Shown here in pieces: positions 62,409-64,000 of a stretch of 64,000 bases of DNA; positions within the stretch are counted from its first letter, which is position 1, and each line of letters starts with the position of its first letter. The DNA lies in NCBI RefSeq assembly GCF_024169315.1, contig NZ_JALJWR010000001.1:4142501-4206500 (forward strand), given 5' to 3'. The translations under genes were made by a program, and so were the position numbers. Below the pieces are notes generated by a model, which was not told where the DNA came from, searched no databases, and saw only the letters and a list, made by a program, of their open reading frames with translations. The DNA comes from Pseudomonas migulae (GTDB lineage Bacteria; Pseudomonadota; Gammaproteobacteria; Pseudomonadales; Pseudomonadaceae).

Positions 62409-63182
62409 TTAGCGGTTGCTGGACATGAATTGTTTGCAGCGCGCCGAAAGCGGGTTTTCGAACACCTGCTGTGGCGATCCTTGCTCTTCTACCAGGCCCT
62501 GGTGGAGGAACACCACTTCGCTGGACACCTGACGGGCGAACCCCATTTCGTGGGTGACCAGCAGCATGGTGCGGCCTTCTTCGGCCAGTGCGCGGATGAC
62601 ATTAAGTACTTCCTGGACCATTTCCGGGTCAAGGGCGGAGGTGGGTTCGTCGAACAGGATCACCTTGGGTTGCATTGCCAGCGTGCGGGCGATGGCCGCA
62701 CGTTGTTGCTGACCGCCGGACAGTTGCGCCGGGTACGCATGGCGCTTGTCGGCGATGCCGACCTTGGCCAGCAAGGCTTCGGCGACTTCGATGGCTTCGG
62801 CCTTGGTCTGACCAAGCACGCGACGCGGCGCTTCGATGATGTTGTCGAGCACGCTCATGTGCGGCCACAAATTAAAGTTTTGAAACACAAAACCAATCTC
62901 GCTGCGCAGGCGATTGATCTGCTTGCCGTCGGCCGCGACCAGTTCGCCGTTCTTGGCGGCTTTGAGTTTGAGTTCTTCGCCGGCCACGAAAATCTGGCCC
63001 TGGTGCGGGTTTTCCAGCAGGTTGATGCAACGCAGGAACGTGGACTTGCCGGAACCGGAGGAACCCAGGATCGAGATCACATCGCCGTCGCGGGCGGTCA
63101 GCGAGATGCCTTTGAGCACCTCAAGCTGTCCGTAGCGTTTGTGCAAGTTGCGGATTTCAAGCGCGGGCGTGGCCTCAGCCAT
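62409..63182 (-). CDS. Polar amino-acid ABC transporter ATP-binding protein (HisP-like)
   Basis: 257 residues. Walker A GSSGSGKST (about 37-45), signature LSGGQQQRAAIARTLAMQP, Walker B VILFDEPTSALDPEMV, and switch His in LLVTHEMGFA. First gene of the hisP-hisJ-hisQ-hisM-like operon; it hydrolyses ATP to power uptake. Confidence 0.94.
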   Translation of the reverse strand: MAEATPALEIRNLHKRYGQLEVLKGISLTARDGDVISILGSSGSGKSTFLRCINLLENPHQGQIFVAGEELKLKAAKNGELVAADGKQINRLRSEIGFVFQNFNLWPHMSVLDNIIEAPRRVLGQTKAEAIEVAEALLAKVGIADKRHAYPAQLSGGQQQRAAIARTLAMQPKVILFDEPTSALDPEMVQEVLNVIRALAEEGRTMLLVTHEMGFARQVSSEVVFLHQGLVEEQGSPQQVFENPLSARCKQFMSSNR

Positions 63183-63734
63183 GTGCGTTCCTCATAGTGT
63201 TTCGCTCCTGCTGTTGGTTGGCCTTCCTGGCGAGGCGGCCAACCTAGCATAGCGTCTGAATGGCAGCCAACAGCGCTACGGGCGGTAAACGGGTGGCATG
63301 TGGCAGGTTGTCGCATCGGTACAGCAGACTGTCGCGCTGCTATCAACCGAACAGCCGTTTGAACCAGATGGGGTGCGGCTGTCCCGTAAAAAAGGGCGCG
63401 ATGTTGCCAGCTTTGGCGGGGTGTTGGAAGCGCTAACCGGCCAAACGTTCCTGATCCGCACTTTTATTGTGCGTTGAGCATTTCCTGAGTGTGTTTCCGG
63501 TGCGCAGATTCGTTCCTTAAGTGAGTCGCAGGGTAACGCTCTGGCAAAGTGCCATTATTTTCAATGACTTGCGATGACTGTCCGGTCAGGACCAGATCGC
63601 CGGGGTAGAGGGTTTTGAAACATTTTGGCGCAATTATTGCGTGCAGATTCCGGAACGCCCCGTTGGTTTCTTTTTACAGAAGAGAATTCGCAGCGGGATG
63701 CACGCATTCGCTTTTCCTTACAAAGGTAGTTTCA
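63183..63734. other. Intergenic region between the transporter operon and gabP (divergent)
   Basis: 552 bases. It holds the promoter region for the minus-strand transporter operon and a sigma-54 promoter for gabP. Small frames on the minus strand near 63276-63461 have no ribosome site and are not called. I see no repeat or RNA gene. Confidence 0.6.
63626..63640 (+). promoter_or_regulatory. Sigma-54 promoter upstream of gabP
   Basis: TGGCGCAATTATTGC matches the -24/-12 pattern TGGCAC-N5-TTGC with exact spacing and one change (A to G). Transcription would start near 63652, 80 bases before gabP. Sigma-54 control of amino-acid and GABA uptake fits nitrogen regulation. Confidence 0.75.
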
Positions 63735-64000
63735 ATGAGCAATACCCAAAGCTCTAACGGCCTCGAACAGGGGCTCAAACCGCGGCATGTCACCATGCTG
63801 TCGATCGCCGGGGTTATCGGCGCCGGCTTGTTCGTTGGCTCGGGCCACGCAATCGCTGCAGCAGGCCCGGCCGTGCTGCTGGCCTACGCGGCCGCCGGCA
63901 TGCTGGTGGTGTTGGTGATGCGCATGCTGGGTGAAATGGCGGTTGCCTCGCCGGACACTGGCTCCTTTTCGACATACGCCGATCGCGCGATCGGTCACTG
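63735..64000 (+). CDS. gabP: GABA permease GabP (partial, N-terminal part)
   Basis: 88 residues before the window edge, AAAGGTAG 6 bases before the ATG. EQGLKPRHVTMLSIAGVIGAGLFVGSGHAIAAAGPAVLLAYAAAGMLVVLVMRMLGEMAVASPDTGSFSTYAD is the first two helices of the amino-acid permease family, with the GVIGAGLFVGSG substrate-binding stretch. GabP is the best match; a related AroP/ProY-type permease cannot be fully excluded. Confidence 0.85.
   Translation, partial: MSNTQSSNGLEQGLKPRHVTMLSIAGVIGAGLFVGSGHAIAAAGPAVLLAYAAAGMLVVLVMRMLGEMAVASPDTGSFSTYADRAIGH

Overview
The window reads as chromosomal DNA of a Pseudomonas of the fluorescens group. Evidence: GC-rich genes with Pseudomonas codon habits, core blocks in an order I recognise from Pseudomonas (gshA-tex-ompR-envZ-rimK-hslR-hslO-pckA; fdhF-fdhD-lysR-kbp-yrfG-nudE-cysQ; dctBD next to the dTDP-rhamnose operon), and many REP doublets (REPINs) of the 'GTGGGAGCGGGCTTGC' / 'GTAGGAGCGAGGCTTGCC' type between genes.

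Layout. 1-1330: the taurine transporter genes tauB (cut by the window edge) and tauA. 1570-13000: glutathione synthesis (gshA), a hotdog thioesterase, tex, the OmpR/EnvZ (AmgRS-like) pair, the rimA-rimB-rimK operon that controls modification of ribosomal protein S6, hslR and hslO, with a frameshifted small membrane gene between the last two. 13171-14712: pckA. 14850-17390: an accessory patch of small genes, namely an antitoxin/DUF1493 chimera, two paralogous small proteins, an orphan antitoxin and one exported protein. 17670-30210: a RecQ-type helicase, a 3-hydroxyacyl-CoA dehydrogenase, thioesterases, the fdhF/fdhD formate-dehydrogenase-type locus with a LysR regulator, kbp, yrfG, nudE and cysQ. 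30235-36824: dctD/dctB and rfbBACD, all on the minus strand. 37001-42205: a 970-residue APH/aminotransferase fusion and the agmatine-to-putrescine genes aguB and aguA. 42870-45890: a Fur-boxed TonB receptor and a DsbA-family protein.

46135-51832 is a catabolic unit for a four-carbon sugar acid (probably D-threonate or D-erythronate): OprD-type porin, KdgT-type permease, DUF1537 kinase, PdxA2-type dehydrogenase and DeoR regulator. The genes from permease to dehydrogenase overlap by ATGA, and a large palindrome lies in front of the permease.

51840-57320 is the most accessory stretch. It holds an array of GCGACACGTT motifs, a DUF3077 gene with a structured leader that recurs in front of a similar small gene at 15752, a HigBA-type toxin-antitoxin locus whose toxin is destroyed by a 19-bp tandem duplication, a tautomerase/FrnE/SDR operon, and a Panacea-domain gene overlapping a two-helix membrane protein gene. 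That last pair lies between two terminators sharing an 18-nt perfect direct repeat. The stretch ends at tRNA-Thr(TGT). Beyond it are an unusual deaminase-motif protein, a methyltransferase, a histidine-type amino-acid ABC transporter and the start of gabP behind a sigma-54 promoter.

The best candidates for something new are the Panacea/membrane-protein module between direct repeats, the recurrent structured leader tied to DUF3077-like proteins, and the graded decay of HigA-type toxin-antitoxin loci. I found no insertion sequence, integrase, CRISPR array, rRNA or replication origin.
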